This document shows positions 10,588 through 20,762 of a stretch of DNA of 64,000 nt, piece by piece. The stretch's first letter is position 1. Every line of letters starts with the position of its first letter. The notes below the pieces were generated by a model. The model saw only the letters and a list, made by a program, of their open reading frames with translations, had not been told where the DNA came from and ran no database searches. A program made the position numbers and the translations under genes. The stretch is from contig NCSJ02000173.1 in the NCBI GenBank assembly GCA_002812745.2, positions 25,825 through 89,824 of the forward strand, read 5' to 3'. This DNA comes from Scytalidium lignicola (taxonomy: Eukaryota > Ascomycota > Leotiomycetes).

Positions 10588-12390
10588 ATGGAAATTCTGC
10601 ACGAGAAGCTCCAGTCTCTTGAAGGAAAGGTTCTTGTCAACGGCAAGGCTGAGGGTACAGTACTCGCAAGCACAGTAGCTTTAAGCTTTTGGGGAGGAGT
10701 TAATGCTGAAAATGGCGAAATAATTGACCATCACCATCCACTTTCTGGCCAATCTGTAGCCGGAAAAGTCCTTGTTATTCCAAGCAGCCGGGGTTCTTGT
10801 TCAGGGAGTGGTGTCATATTGGAACTTCTTCTAAACGGACACCGTCCCAGTGCTCTTGTCTTTGAACACGATGAGTTGGTCGTGACACTTGGGGTTATTG
10901 TTGCCAGCGAAGTCTTTGGGAAGTCTATTCCTATCATACAACTATCTTCGGTGGATTTTAAGATTATTTCGACGGCTGCATGGGTACGAATCAATAATAG
11001 TCATGTGGAGTGCCTTATTACCTCTGACTTTAGAAGGGATGATGGCGCTGAACTGAAATTTGAAGCTCAGACTGCAAAAATGGATATAGAAATGGAAATA
11101 CCTCCATTTTTCAAGCTAACATCTTTCGATCGCGAGCTCCTTGATGGCACCCATGGCAAGGCGGCAGAAGCTGCTGCTCGGATAGTTATCAAAATGGCCT
11201 ATATTCAGAATGCAACAGAGCTTATTGATATAAAACAAGCACACATAGATGGCTGTGTTTATACCGGGCCTGCAACCCTCCAATTCGCACAGCAATTTAA
11301 CAAATGGGGAGCCAAGGTTCGCATACCTGCTTCCATGAACTCAATATCTGTGGATAGACGTCGATGGTGTGCTCAAGGTATCGATCCCGCACTGGGTAAT
11401 CCCGCTAGTGAGCTCGCGGATGCCTATGTGTATATGGGAGTTTCACCAAGTTACACATGTGCACCATACCTCCTTAACACCGCACCTACTAAAGACGATC
11501 ATATAACGTGGGGAGAATCGAATGCAGCAGTCTTTGCAAATAGTGTTTTGGGTGCAAGAACGATCAAGTGTCCTGATTACCTCGATATCTGCGTCGCATT
11601 AACAGGACGCGCCCCGAATGCTGGCCCTCACATCACGGCCAATCGGCGAGCTCAAATCAAGATTTCACTTCCACGTATTTGTAACACAGATGACTCTCTA
11701 TTCCCTTTGCTAGGCTACGTTGTAGGTGATATAGCTGCAAACCAAATACCCATCATTACAGGTATAGAGGATACTTTGATCACAAAAGATGATCTTAAGG
11801 CATTTAGTGCTGCATTTGCCACCACGTCTAGTTCCTCAATGTTTCACCTGGCCGGCATTACTCCCGAAGCATTGGGTGGCCAGGAACTAGAGATACAATT
11901 GTCTGTCGCTTCTTGTGTTGCCATCACGTTTTCTGAACTGCAAAGAGCCTGGTGCCAGCTTAATAGCGGATTAGATACATATATAGATCTTATTTCACTT
12001 GGAAATCCACACTTCTCTTATGACGAATTCGCAAATCTTGCACATCTTTGCAACGGTCAAAAGAAGAGTGATGCAGTATCAGTGGTGGTAACGTGTGGTC
12101 GAGACACATATGCAAGAGCATACAGAGACGGCCATATACCTATGCTTGAGGATTTTGGTGTTCAAGTCATTACAGACACATGCTGGTGCATGATTGTTGA
12201 ACCTCTCATTCCAGTTCATGCGAAGACTATTATGACGAACTCTGCTAAATATGCACATTATGGGGTGGGATTAACGGGTCGTCAAATACGGTTTGGCAGC
12301 TTGGCTCAGTGTATTGAAGCTGCCTGCAGTGGTCAGGCGTCCCATGATCTTCCGTCCTGGCTTATGGGGGTTAAAGATCAGAAAATTTAA
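10588..12390 (+). CDS. Aconitase X (swivel DUF126 fused to DUF521 catalytic domain)
   Basis: This single-exon gene of 600 residues fuses the two parts of the aconitase-X (AcnX) family, which are separate subunits in archaea. Residues about 14-130 form the swivel domain, with FWGGVNAENGEIIDHHHPL and PSSRGSCSGSGVILELL. From about residue 175 comes the catalytic domain, with LLDGTHGKAAEAAARIV, HIDGCVYTGPATLQFA, PASMNSISVDRRRW, YTCAPYLLNTAP and GESNAAVFANSVLGARTIK. Characterised AcnX proteins include cis-3-hydroxy-L-proline dehydratase and archaeal mevalonate-5-phosphate dehydratase. Both use an Fe-S cluster held by cysteines. Fungal fused forms are mostly uncharacterised, so a dehydratase on a hydroxy acid or hydroxyproline is the safest statement. 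There is no signal peptide. It lies directly after a P450 on the same strand, which could mean a shared pathway but is only positional evidence. Confidence 0.85.
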   Translation: MEILHEKLQSLEGKVLVNGKAEGTVLASTVALSFWGGVNAENGEIIDHHHPLSGQSVAGKVLVIPSSRGSCSGSGVILELLLNGHRPSALVFEHDELVVTLGVIVASEVFGKSIPIIQLSSVDFKIISTAAWVRINNSHVECLITSDFRRDDGAELKFEAQTAKMDIEMEIPPFFKLTSFDRELLDGTHGKAAEAAARIVIKMAYIQNATELIDIKQAHIDGCVYTGPATLQFAQQFNKWGAKVRIPASMNSISVDRRRWCAQGIDPALGNPASELADAYVYMGVSPSYTCAPYLLNTAPTKDDHITWGESNAAVFANSVLGARTIKCPDYLDICVALTGRAPNAGPHITANRRAQIKISLPRICNTDDSLFPLLGYVVGDIAANQIPIITGIEDTLITKDDLKAFSAAFATTSSSSMFHLAGITPEALGGQELEIQLSVASCVAITFSELQRAWCQLNSGLDTYIDLISLGNPHFSYDEFANLAHLCNGQKKSDAVSVVVTCGRDTYARAYRDGHIPMLEDFGVQVITDTCWCMIVEPLIPVHAKTIMTNSAKYAHYGVGLTGRQIRFGSLAQCIEAACSGQASHDLPSWLMGVKDQKI

Positions 12391-12986
12391 TCAAAGTTAT
12401 AGAGAATATATAGAATATTTACAATATCTAGAACTAATAATAAAGCACGGTTATAGATACCCCCGTATCCGCTCCTAGAACACATGAGTAGATTAAAAGT
12501 ATCTCTGTAATGAAAGTTATATCTGAATATCATAGAACTTGGCCTAAGCTAAATCTACTCTCGCATCCCATTAAACCGCTTAGAAAATATTCATCTAAAT
12601 ACTACTGGGATGATGTTAACAGCGTAAGAGAAAATGTTCTTTGCGCTTTAACTTCAACGTATGGTGGTGTACATATTTAGTCTAAGTGGTTGACAAAAGT
12701 CGATAAATGGAACAACATTATAAATTGAAGTGTTTAATTATGAACCACTAATAATTGTAAATCTATCTGGCGTGGCTAGCTGAAACTCACATGTGAAGTT
12801 TTTCACGCCAAAATGCCGAGGAATTAATAAAACTAAACCCAACCCCCTTAAAGCATTTCTTAAAATTCCGCTTCTCTTGTGCGCCTTCATGTTCTGTTGC
12901 TCTGTATTTTCTACAATTAACCTCAACTGCATCTACTCAACCCTTTGAAATTCCCATAACGAACAAAACAAGAAAGTTCTCTCATA
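12391..12986. other. Intergenic region, no gene seen
   Basis: This A/T-rich 600-bp stretch holds the aconitase-X 3' end and the promoter of the Mpo1-like gene. I see no credible coding region; the minus-strand open frame at 12738-12932 has no family-like features. Confidence 0.55.
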
Positions 12987-13519
12987 ATGCCCGTCTCCCT
13001 ATCAAAGCCGGCAACCCGCAAGGTTGCCAACCCAACCTACGAGACAATCCCTCACCCACCCGTCCGCTACACCTCATTCGAAGCCTTCTACCCATTTTAC
13101 CTCGGCGAACACGCCATGCGGCGAAACCGCATCATGCACTTGAGTGGAACCTCCATTGCCCTGAGCACAACCACATACATGCTCCTCTGCGGTGTCGCGT
13201 CGCTGGCGGTGCGACTGCGTCGTGACTTTGAGCATAAGATTCCAAAGCAACTACGACCGTTATGGAGTGCGCGCCAGTGGTTAAGACTCGCGTTCGCTGC
13301 ATTAATTCAGGGTTATGCGTGGGCTTGGCTTGGACATACGTTTATTGAGCGGAATAGGCCGGCGACGTTTAAGGTGAGTGATTGTCAGTGAGAAATGAGG
13401 CTTGGAAGTAATAATTAATGCTGATTAATGTCTTGATTTTATTTAAGTATCCGATATGGTCACTCATGGGCGATATGAGGCTATGGTGGGAATGTATTAG
13501 TGGCCACCGAAAATTGTAG
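12987..13519 (+). CDS. Mpo1-like / DUF962 membrane protein
   Basis: Two exons (12987-13373, 13448-13519; 74-nt intron, phase 0) encode 152 residues. Signature blocks are FEAFYPFYLGEHAMRRNRIMH near residues 30-50, then AWAWLGHTFIERNRPATFKYP and WSLMGDMRLWWECI at the end. This is the DUF962 (PF06127) pattern. Yeast Mpo1 of this family is an ER Fe(II)-dependent dioxygenase that shortens 2-hydroxy fatty acids from phytosphingosine breakdown. The conserved His residues (in LGEH, IMH and LGH) that could bind iron are present. Two to three hydrophobic segments are visible. The short second exon carries the conserved C-terminus and is essential to the call. Many fungi have several DUF962 paralogues, so enzymatic equivalence to Mpo1 is inferred. 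Confidence 0.82.
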
Positions 13520-13962
13520 AGTAGGTGACTTATAAAACTTATAAAAAGGGGTTTTAGTGTTGAATGGAGGTAATGTAAGGAATAGTTCAGATTGAATTGG
13601 TCGTATCCACATGCAGTAAGTTACGAATTCAAGATCTGATATACATAGAGTAGTGATTAACTTACGTTGACTTACGAAGTATAACAATTATTGTAAGAAA
13701 TTGTTATAGTAATAATAGTTATATCTATGCATCATAATGTGCTTGAACTTCCCAGTTGGGAAAAGAATTATGAGTGGAGAGTCAAAGTTTACCGATATAA
13801 TGTATAGCTTCGTGTGGAGGTATTGTTGTTGTTTTTCTTACAAAATTCTCTCCAACCACCCCCCTAACAAGAACAGAAAATCAAAGCTCACTTCCGTTTC
13901 AGAAGCAATATCAACCGCAATGGTATATCTACTACAGGGTATATCCTCCTTCATCCACCCCT

Positions 13963-14611
13963 CTAATTGCTCACAAAATAGTTGCTCGCCACAACTGGTC
14001 CCAGCTTGGCCTCCTTCTCAAACGCCTTCAAGTCATACCTTATCCGTGGCCTAATCCCGATCTTCTCCCCATTCGGTGGTGCGAACTTGGCTGGATCAAA
14101 TCCCTCGGGCTGCTCGTACAGCATGAAGACGTAGCGGTGTGGGCTGCTGGGCGGTGGCGGCCCGGGACCATGGTAGTCTGTGATAAAGGGTGTGTCCTCC
14201 GCTATGAGTTTTGTGGTGCCGTCGGCGGCCGTTTGAGGCTTAAGACCTGATTGGATCCCTGAGGTGTGTTAATAATGTTGAGATTGGACTGGGGAAGAGG
14301 ACTTACAATGCAAAACAGGACCCAAGAAGCTGAAAGAAGGGAAGGGGGCGTCGAGATCAATATTTATAACAATATATGTCCCGGTGGCTCCATTGAAGCT
14401 TAGCTCGGGAAGTGATTGCGCCTCTGATGGAACATCCCGTCAGTTATCTTATTTTATTCGATACTCAAAAGGGAGAGAATTCGAATTACTTACCTCCTTT
14501 GGGGATGTGCATTCCTGGAGTGACCTTTTTCGTACCGATAGTCACGCCCAGAAGCTTAGACTCGTCTTTGCAAAGAGCAATAGCGGCCTCGATGTTCTTG
14601 ATATCAGGCAT
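13963..14611 (-). CDS. Phosphatidylethanolamine-binding protein (PEBP) family
   Basis: Three exons (14611-14494, 14423-14307, 14258-13963) encode 176 residues with every junction in phase. The PEBP ligand-site motifs are visible: VINIDLDAPFPSF (the family's DPDxP-like stretch), GPVLHWIQSGL, and DYHGPGPPPPSSPHRYVFMLY (PEBP GxHRY-like box). Fungal PEBPs include the yeast carboxypeptidase Y inhibitor Tfs1 and related cytosolic proteins that bind anionic phospholipids or regulate proteases and Ras signalling. There is no signal peptide, so a cytosolic protein is expected. It converges on the DUF962 gene. The precise role is unknown. Confidence 0.85.
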
Positions 14612-15531
14612 GTTGAGTTCTCTCTGCTTTGCAATGAGAAAAGGAGTCTCTCTTTTTCTTTAACAGAGTTTGCTGAGGTGGTGTGATATGATATCAACTA
14701 TATATTCTCAGTAAATAAATTTAAAACCGTGGGGTTAAGGTTTATTTCCGACCATCGGCGCTCACGGCTCCGTTTCCCGAGCTGAGGATTAATAATATAT
14801 TTTATAACTAATTGCCCATTCGGTCTTTTCGAAGTCCATTGATAGGAACGCCTAACATCATATACATATAAAACCTTGTCTGGTAGGCTTAGTCGCTTTG
14901 TTAAAGGAGAGTGGACTTCAATGCGAAGTGGAATTTGCAGTCTTCTTTTATTCAATATTTTATAACCGAGCAACATGGTTTTTATCTCTCTCATGAGTAA
15001 AAAGAAAGATACTATGCACAGAACAATTGATAGATGCGAGGGTTTTTTAATGTTTTAATGGAAGTATTACCGGCAGATCAAATTAAGATCTTTGCGTTTT
15101 GTATTGCTAAAGCTGGAGGAAGGGTATTTAGTAATTTGTTGTAAGAAGTACTCAAGCATTCGTGATTTCGTTTTGCTCATAAAAATTATGATAAAAGGAN
15201 TTTTTTTTTTCACTTCAAAACTGAGATTATAAATTGATCATTGGTTGTCGAAGTCCTGATCCTATCCTAGCTCACTTAAGCTCGTAGGCAAATATCTACG
15301 TCCAGGAATAAAGTTATTATCCACTCACCTGGACGACAAAAAGGTTGGCACAACGGTACATAAGCGAACACCAAATTTTGGTGAGCTGCCAAGTACGGAT
15401 GTCGCCTTCAGAAGTACTGTAATGTCGCAAACTAAAAACGCCACTTTTCTGTAAATGGCCATATGTTGCGAGTACTCCCTCAAGCCTTACAGGCTAAGAT
15501 GGCCTATTTTAGCGTTGTTGTCTCAAATGTA
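14612..15531. other. Intergenic region, no gene seen
   Basis: This is the upstream region of the PEBP gene and the left edge of the transposon-rich zone. No coding or RNA feature is supported. An N at 15200 sits in a T-run. Confidence 0.5.
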
Positions 15532-15875
15532 GGCCACAGCTAAATCTACACACCTAGCGCGTCCTTATATCTACACACACCACCAAATTACGATAAATGC
15601 AAGAAAGTTTAAGCGAGAACATGTTTATGCGAGGAAAATATAAACGAGAGCATTTTAACTCTTACTTTGACTAACATTTTTACAATAATTTTATATAAAA
15701 CTTATACAATTAAAATTGATAATTCATTTAATTAGAACAAATTATTTGAATATATATTTTCTAAACTAATTCTGATTCATTGGTGTTTGAAATATTTACG
15801 TATAAAATTACAAAACTAGTATGGTGGTATGTGTAGATATAAGGACGCGCTAGGTGTGTAGATTTAGCTGTGGCC
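15532..15875. mobile_element. 344-bp MITE with long TIRs and 8-bp target duplication
   Basis: The element starts GGCCACAGCTAAATCTACAC and ends with the reverse complement of the same sequence. The arms match for roughly 50 bp. Both sides are flanked by CAAATGTA (15524-15531 and 15876-15883), a perfect 8-bp target site duplication. The interior is A/T-rich and non-coding, so this is a non-autonomous MITE. An 8-bp duplication fits hAT-type transposases, though the TIR does not start with the common CAG, so the superfamily is uncertain. The intact arms and duplication suggest a fairly recent insertion. Confidence 0.88.
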
Positions 15876-16271
15876 CAAATGTACTGTATAGACATTCTCA
15901 CTAGTGCTTTAGTATCTATCAATCAGAGACTTTAACTGCATGATATCCTTGAATATAAATTTTAGCATTACAAATTTTAAGCAAATAAGGCCTGAGCGGA
16001 TAACTAGACGATTTTTAGGCTACCTAAGCCTTGTAATATGCTCTAATTATAACGTGCTTCAGCATTAAGTACAACTACTATAATACTGTATGGCCGGTAC
16101 AGACGTGGAAATTGTAGCGTTGTTAGTGCTACTCGAAGACATTACTTTTGCAGTCTTCCTCCGTGCCACACTTACCTATTCTGTCACATCCTGAACCTCG
16201 GCCCTTTTCGGCACGAACTCGATTGTGGCCGCGCCTCGACCAGCCACCAATAAGCTCGCCCTAGGTACGTA

Positions 16272-16695
16272 CAGTATGTGGACAAAAGTCTAAGCGAATG
16301 GCCTTTTTACACCAAAACTCACCTACTTTAGCCTGCATTTAATATTTATTGATACCTTAAAATCTGTATCATTTTTACTTTAATTAATAGACTTTAATAA
16401 CATATTTAACATATATTAAGTTCAAACATTTTGAGGCATTGTAAAAATGCAGATGAAAGTGCAAAGTTGACAAAATTTGTATGAGGGATGAATTTGCTAT
16501 TTTCACATAGTTATTACAGATTTTAAAATGCCTCAAGATTTTCAAGCTTGGGATATGTTAAATGCACTACTAAATTCTATTAATTAAAGTAAAAATGATA
16601 CAGATTTTAAGGTATCAATAAATATTAAATGCAGGTTAAAGTAGGTGAGTTTTGGTGTAAAAAGGCCATTCGCTTAGACTTTTGTCTACTCACTG
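16272..16695. mobile_element. 424-bp Tc1/mariner-type MITE flanked by TA
   Basis: The left end reads CAGTATGTGGACAAAAGTCT and the right end, reversed, reads CAGTGAGTAGACAAAAGTCT. The arms then match almost perfectly for about 120-150 bp. A TA dinucleotide sits on each side (16270-16271, 16696-16697). CAGT termini plus TA duplication are the hallmark of Tc1/mariner elements. There is no transposase inside, so it must be moved in trans. Confidence 0.85.
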
Positions 16696-16730
16696 TACTT
16701 CCAGATGCTACCCAAAATTTTCTATCACTA

Positions 16731-17170
16731 TTACAAAACTACGCTATCCAGGTCACTGGATGGCCATGGGTAAGGTAGATGTTCAAGGACAGTGGAAACG
16801 TGTGACATACAACAGGCGACTAAGTCAAGGGCAGGATGTTACGGGTTTTACCTAACAAGCTGATTGGTGTAGGCCTGAGGCTCGGTACACGGAAGGTGTG
16901 CATAGAGAACCTAACAATCAGGGGTCACGTGATGGAGTCTTNGGATCCCTGGNGGACTCCAGNGGACTCCAAGGACTCTAAAGGGTCCAGCAGGATTTCA
17001 TTATCTATATAAGCATACTGTAAGAACATGAGAATAGACTCCTCGTGTTCAACCTAAATACATTACTAGATCCTACCCTTGACTTAGTTGCCTGTGTCAC
17101 ACGTTTCCGTTGTCCCTGAACATCTACCTTACCCTTGGCTATCCAGTGACCTGGATGGCGTAGTTTTATA
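16731..17170. mobile_element. Inverted-repeat element with about 100-bp arms
   Basis: The left arm (16731 to about 16836) and right arm (about 17069 to 17170) are inverted copies with a few mismatches. Each contains the small hairpin ATCCAGGTCACTGGAT (16746-16761 in the left arm). The 230-bp centre holds a CACGTG box (16927), N bases and a TATATAAG motif near 17005, and resembles a promoter or solo LTR inserted between the arms. An open frame on the minus strand (17005-17217) crosses the right arm and is not a gene. Class is undetermined. Confidence 0.6.
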
Positions 17171-19056
17171 ACATTAACTTTAACCTTATAAAGTAAGTAA
17201 AGAGAAAAACTAAACACTTAAGTTTTAACCTTATAAAAGGTGAATAAGAGAAGAGTAAGAGTTATACCTTATTATCATTACCATTATCTTTATCATTACC
17301 TTCATTATCAAAAAGCTCTTTTACCTTAAGATATTATCCTTTGATTAGTACTTACTTAATAATAATTATGTAAGTAACTCATTATTTTATTATAATCTGT
17401 ACAAAGACTTTTTTACTTCTTTAAAAAAGACTTATTATATCTTTAAACATCTTCTTTAATGAACAACTTAACAACTTTAATGTTAAGATACTTTTCTCTT
17501 TTTACTTAGCTAACTTTTCTTACTTGAGTTCTTGAAGACATAAGGAAAGTATACTTTTAAAGTTCTTAATGAATTAAAAGCTTTTCAAAATGATTACTTA
17601 TGTTATTTTAACATTATCCTAATACTAGGTTAACAAGAGCTTAATATTAGTAATAATTATTATATTAAAACTTATATCAAGAATATTATTATACATAACA
17701 ATAATAGTATAAAATACTTTACTTTATATCTTTAACAAACTAATTAACTAATAAGAGGTTAATAAGTAATTAATTATTAGTTTACAAGAATAAACAAAGA
17801 AGAAAGAATATGCTTACCAAAAGACAAGCCTTATTATTCTACTTGTAATATGAACATTTTAAAGATTAACTTATAATACATTAATTAAACAATTATATAA
17901 TAATAATAAAGCAGTTATATAATAATAATCATGACTTATTAGTATTATCTACATATTATTACAGAATACTAGCTTTTTACCTAGATAAGTTATAAAAACA
18001 TCATTAACATAATACTTCTCTATTAATAAAAACAAGAGGTTTAACATTTACTAGTATTATTACAAGAGCTTAACAAGAGGTTAACAAATGTTATAACTAA
18101 AGTTAAACAAGAGTATAAAAAGAAAGAAGAAATATTCTAAAGTTAAGTAAAAGGTGAAAAGTAAGTTGAATTAAAAAATCAAAGAAGAATATAATAAAGA
18201 GTAAGTTATAACTTAACAAAAGACAATTCTATTATATAATTCTTAAAGAAAAGAAATGATAATTAAATAAAGGTGAAGATAAGAAAACAAGTTAAATTAA
18301 AAGATTAAAGAAGAGTATAACAAAGAGTAAGTTATAACTTAATAAAAGACAATTCTACTTTAAGGATCTTAACAAACAAAGGTGAAGAAAAANGGAAGTA
18401 TAATAGAAAAAAGGATAATAAGAAAGTTATAACTTAACAAGAATAATGTTAGTAAAAANGTTATAAGAACATAGTAAAGTTCTTTAAAAANGAAAAATAA
18501 TATTAATAATTGTTAGTTAATGCTTAAAAAAAAGAAGTAAAACCAAAGAAGAGAATACTTACTTAAATAGATATATATAATAGCTTAAGGTTTAAAGAAT
18601 ATTATTATTAAAGCTTTTCTTAATAAATATATTTAGTATAATAAAACTATGTTAAAAGAATAAGAGTAACAATATCCTCATTATAAAACTTAATATTGTT
18701 CATGGTTATTAAGTTATAAGCAAGCTATAATCTAAAAAGGAAGTTTATAATAAGAGTAAGACATTTAACTATTAGTCTTATTATAACTTGTAATGTTGAA
18801 TTGAAAAAACAAAGAAAGATCTTTAAAGTTTAACAAGAAGTTTGTTAAAGCTTTATTATGAAGTTAATATTAAGAAGTGTTTTATGTTTGCTAAAATAAT
18901 AAACATACTAAGATGTTAAGGTTAAGAATACTAAGTTTAACACTCTTTGTCTAGAGTCTAATTATAGAATAAGAGAATGTTATGTTCTGTTATTGTATCT
19001 TAACAAGTAGTTTGACAATAACTCCTGAGGACAAGAGCTTAAAAAGGAGGAGATAT
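17171..19056 (+). mobile_element. A/T-rich, RIP-degraded retroelement body
   Basis: This is a 1.9-kb stretch made almost wholly of A and T, with TAA, TTA and TAT everywhere and no open frame. It ends in a purine-rich tract AAAAAGGAGGAGATAT (about 19041-19056) directly before an LTR-like sequence starting TGTTAGGTCC. That arrangement, polypurine tract then LTR, marks the 3' end of an LTR retrotransposon on the plus strand. The composition fits repeat-induced point mutation (C to T at CpA). Coding domains are not recoverable by eye. Confidence 0.6.
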
Positions 19057-19255
19057 TGTTAGGTCCTTAGTAGGCTAATCACATGAAGGGAGGAAGGATA
19101 AGGGTCTGAGTCCTAGCCGCTCCTTAGCTGTTGACTCCCGTCTATAAAGAGGGGGTTTTCCCCTTCTCTTTGACAGGAGTCAGAGATCAATCTTGTACTT
19201 TAAGAGAATACTGAGTTTTAGAGTGAATTTACACCTAACCAACTGCTATCACACT
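19057..19255 (+). repeat. LTR-like sequence
   Basis: The block starts TGTTAGGTCCTTAG after a polypurine tract and contains TCTATAAAG, a likely TATA element, and a C/T-rich stretch. It may end in CTATCACA near 19253, giving TG...CA ends. Its GC-normal composition contrasts with the A/T-rich body to the left. The right border is uncertain by tens of bases. Confidence 0.5.
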
Positions 19256-19304
19256 GTTAGTCTCCTACTATGTTTCAGCCTCCTGGTCTCTCTTCACTCT
19301 ACGT

Positions 19305-19520
19305 ATGGATAACCCTGACAACCTTAAAGCTTTTTAAAAGATTTTATACAAGATTCTTTTTACAATAAGAGAAAANGTCTTTAAGTATAAAGAAAAAGCT
19401 TAATTCACAGCTAATTTTAAGAGTAATTCAAAGCTTTTTTACTTTTGTAAACCATCACTTATAATACCTTAGTAAGCTAAAAGACTGTTAAAGTTATTCT
19501 GTACATCTAAAAAAACAAAG
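19305..19520 (+). pseudogene. Degraded gag-like start of an LTR element
   Basis: Reading from the ATG at 19305 gives MDNPDNLKAF followed by TAA and further lysine/phenylalanine-rich coding with more TAA codons where CAA (Gln) would fit. This is the expected look of a RIP-mutated gag just downstream of a 5' LTR. Because the LTR also follows a polypurine tract, it may be shared between two tandem copies. The identification is tentative. Confidence 0.35.
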
Positions 19521-19738
19521 AATATTAAAGGAAATCAACTGGAATTCTAGCTGGAAACGCTCAAATTATAACTGTACAGTATACCAAGTTCATATTTGCC
19601 AACAAAAACCTTGTTTTGAGCAATACCATAGTAGAAATAATATAAATTGTTAATAACCTTCATATAATTGTATAAGAAGAGAAATAAGCAGATATGATTG
19701 GCTAATATCCTTGCCATACAAAGTTGTGCCTGAAGGGC

Positions 19739-20762
19739 TTAAGCGAGTCCGGGCCCGAGGGGATACTCCAGGCAGTCTAGACCTAACACAAGTAACTTCT
19801 TGCCGTTCAAAATAGAAAATGCTTGTTCGGCTGGTATCTTTGGTTTAAAAAGATTTTTCTCGATCCTCAGGCCTCTATTAGTGAGTGTAAACTCATTCTC
19901 ATCATCAAATCTTGTTGTCCGTCTCCTTATTTGCGTGCAATTTAAGAATTCCGAAGGCGAGTGTGCAAAGATCCCTCTGACCGGTAAAGTGGGCTGTCCG
20001 GACTGCTTTGTTTCCAGGCAAATAGAGTGAGATCATTGCTCACCTTAGCAACTTCTTCCTGCAATCTGATAAAAGCTCTATCACCTTCGCCGTAAAGAGT
20101 TGGCATATTGACATCAAGAATTCCAAAGAGACAGTATGCGATGTCCTCGACCCTGCTTGTTTCCCTTCGCGCGGCCCATGACGTTCGTCTCCCTATCGGG
20201 ATATCCAGCAGAATGTTTCTGTCATCAAGAACAATGCTATCTACACCAGTAATTTGGGCTAAAATCGGCCCAAGAAATAGTTTGTCTCCCACAAGATTCC
20301 AGGATGCATCATAGAAAGTGATATTCTTTGGCGCGATCAATTCTTGAAGGGTCCAACCTCTCGTGAACCATCTACTAAGTATTTTCTCAGGCGATCTTTC
20401 CCTGCCCAGCCCTCAAGTTTATCATGCGAAATCTTGCGTAAGTCAGAAAGGTAAGCGTAGCAAGCGGAAGATTCCATGTACCATTGAAACATGGAGTTGA
20501 TAGCTTCACTAAGCTCCGCACTGCTGGACTTATCAATACAGCACGTATCGACCCACGCATATCGATATCCTTCTCTCCGAGCAATATCACAAGTCTCTTC
20601 GATTTTGGACCAGCCAATCTTCTTCTTTGCTTGAAAGAGATTACTCATATCTTGGAAACTCACTTCCTCATCCTCCCAAGTATGGGAAAGAATCGCGTAA
20701 GGTACCTCCTCACAATTTACAAAGAACTCGAGACGGAAAGATATGACATTGATGAGCCACAT
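19739..20762 (-). pseudogene. HET domain gene (heterokaryon incompatibility), frameshifted
   Basis: The first frame (20762 to about 20390) starts MWLINVISFRLEFF and carries the HET motifs YAILSHTWEDEEVSFQDM, YAWVDTCCIDKSSSAELSEA and SACYAYLSDL. At about 20385-20400 the frame shifts by one base, and the typical continuation RWFTRGWTLQELIAPKNITF appears in the next frame. That frame goes on with RETSRVEDIAYCLFGILDVN and YGEGDRAFIRLQEEVAKVS. A second shift near 19970-19985 restores IFAHSPSEFLNC and TNRGLRIEK. Translation then stops at 19739-19741. HET proteins trigger cell death after fusion of unlike strains. Two frameshifts and a short C-terminus argue for a pseudogene, unless both shifts are assembly errors. 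It is flanked by retroelement debris on the left. Confidence 0.8.
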
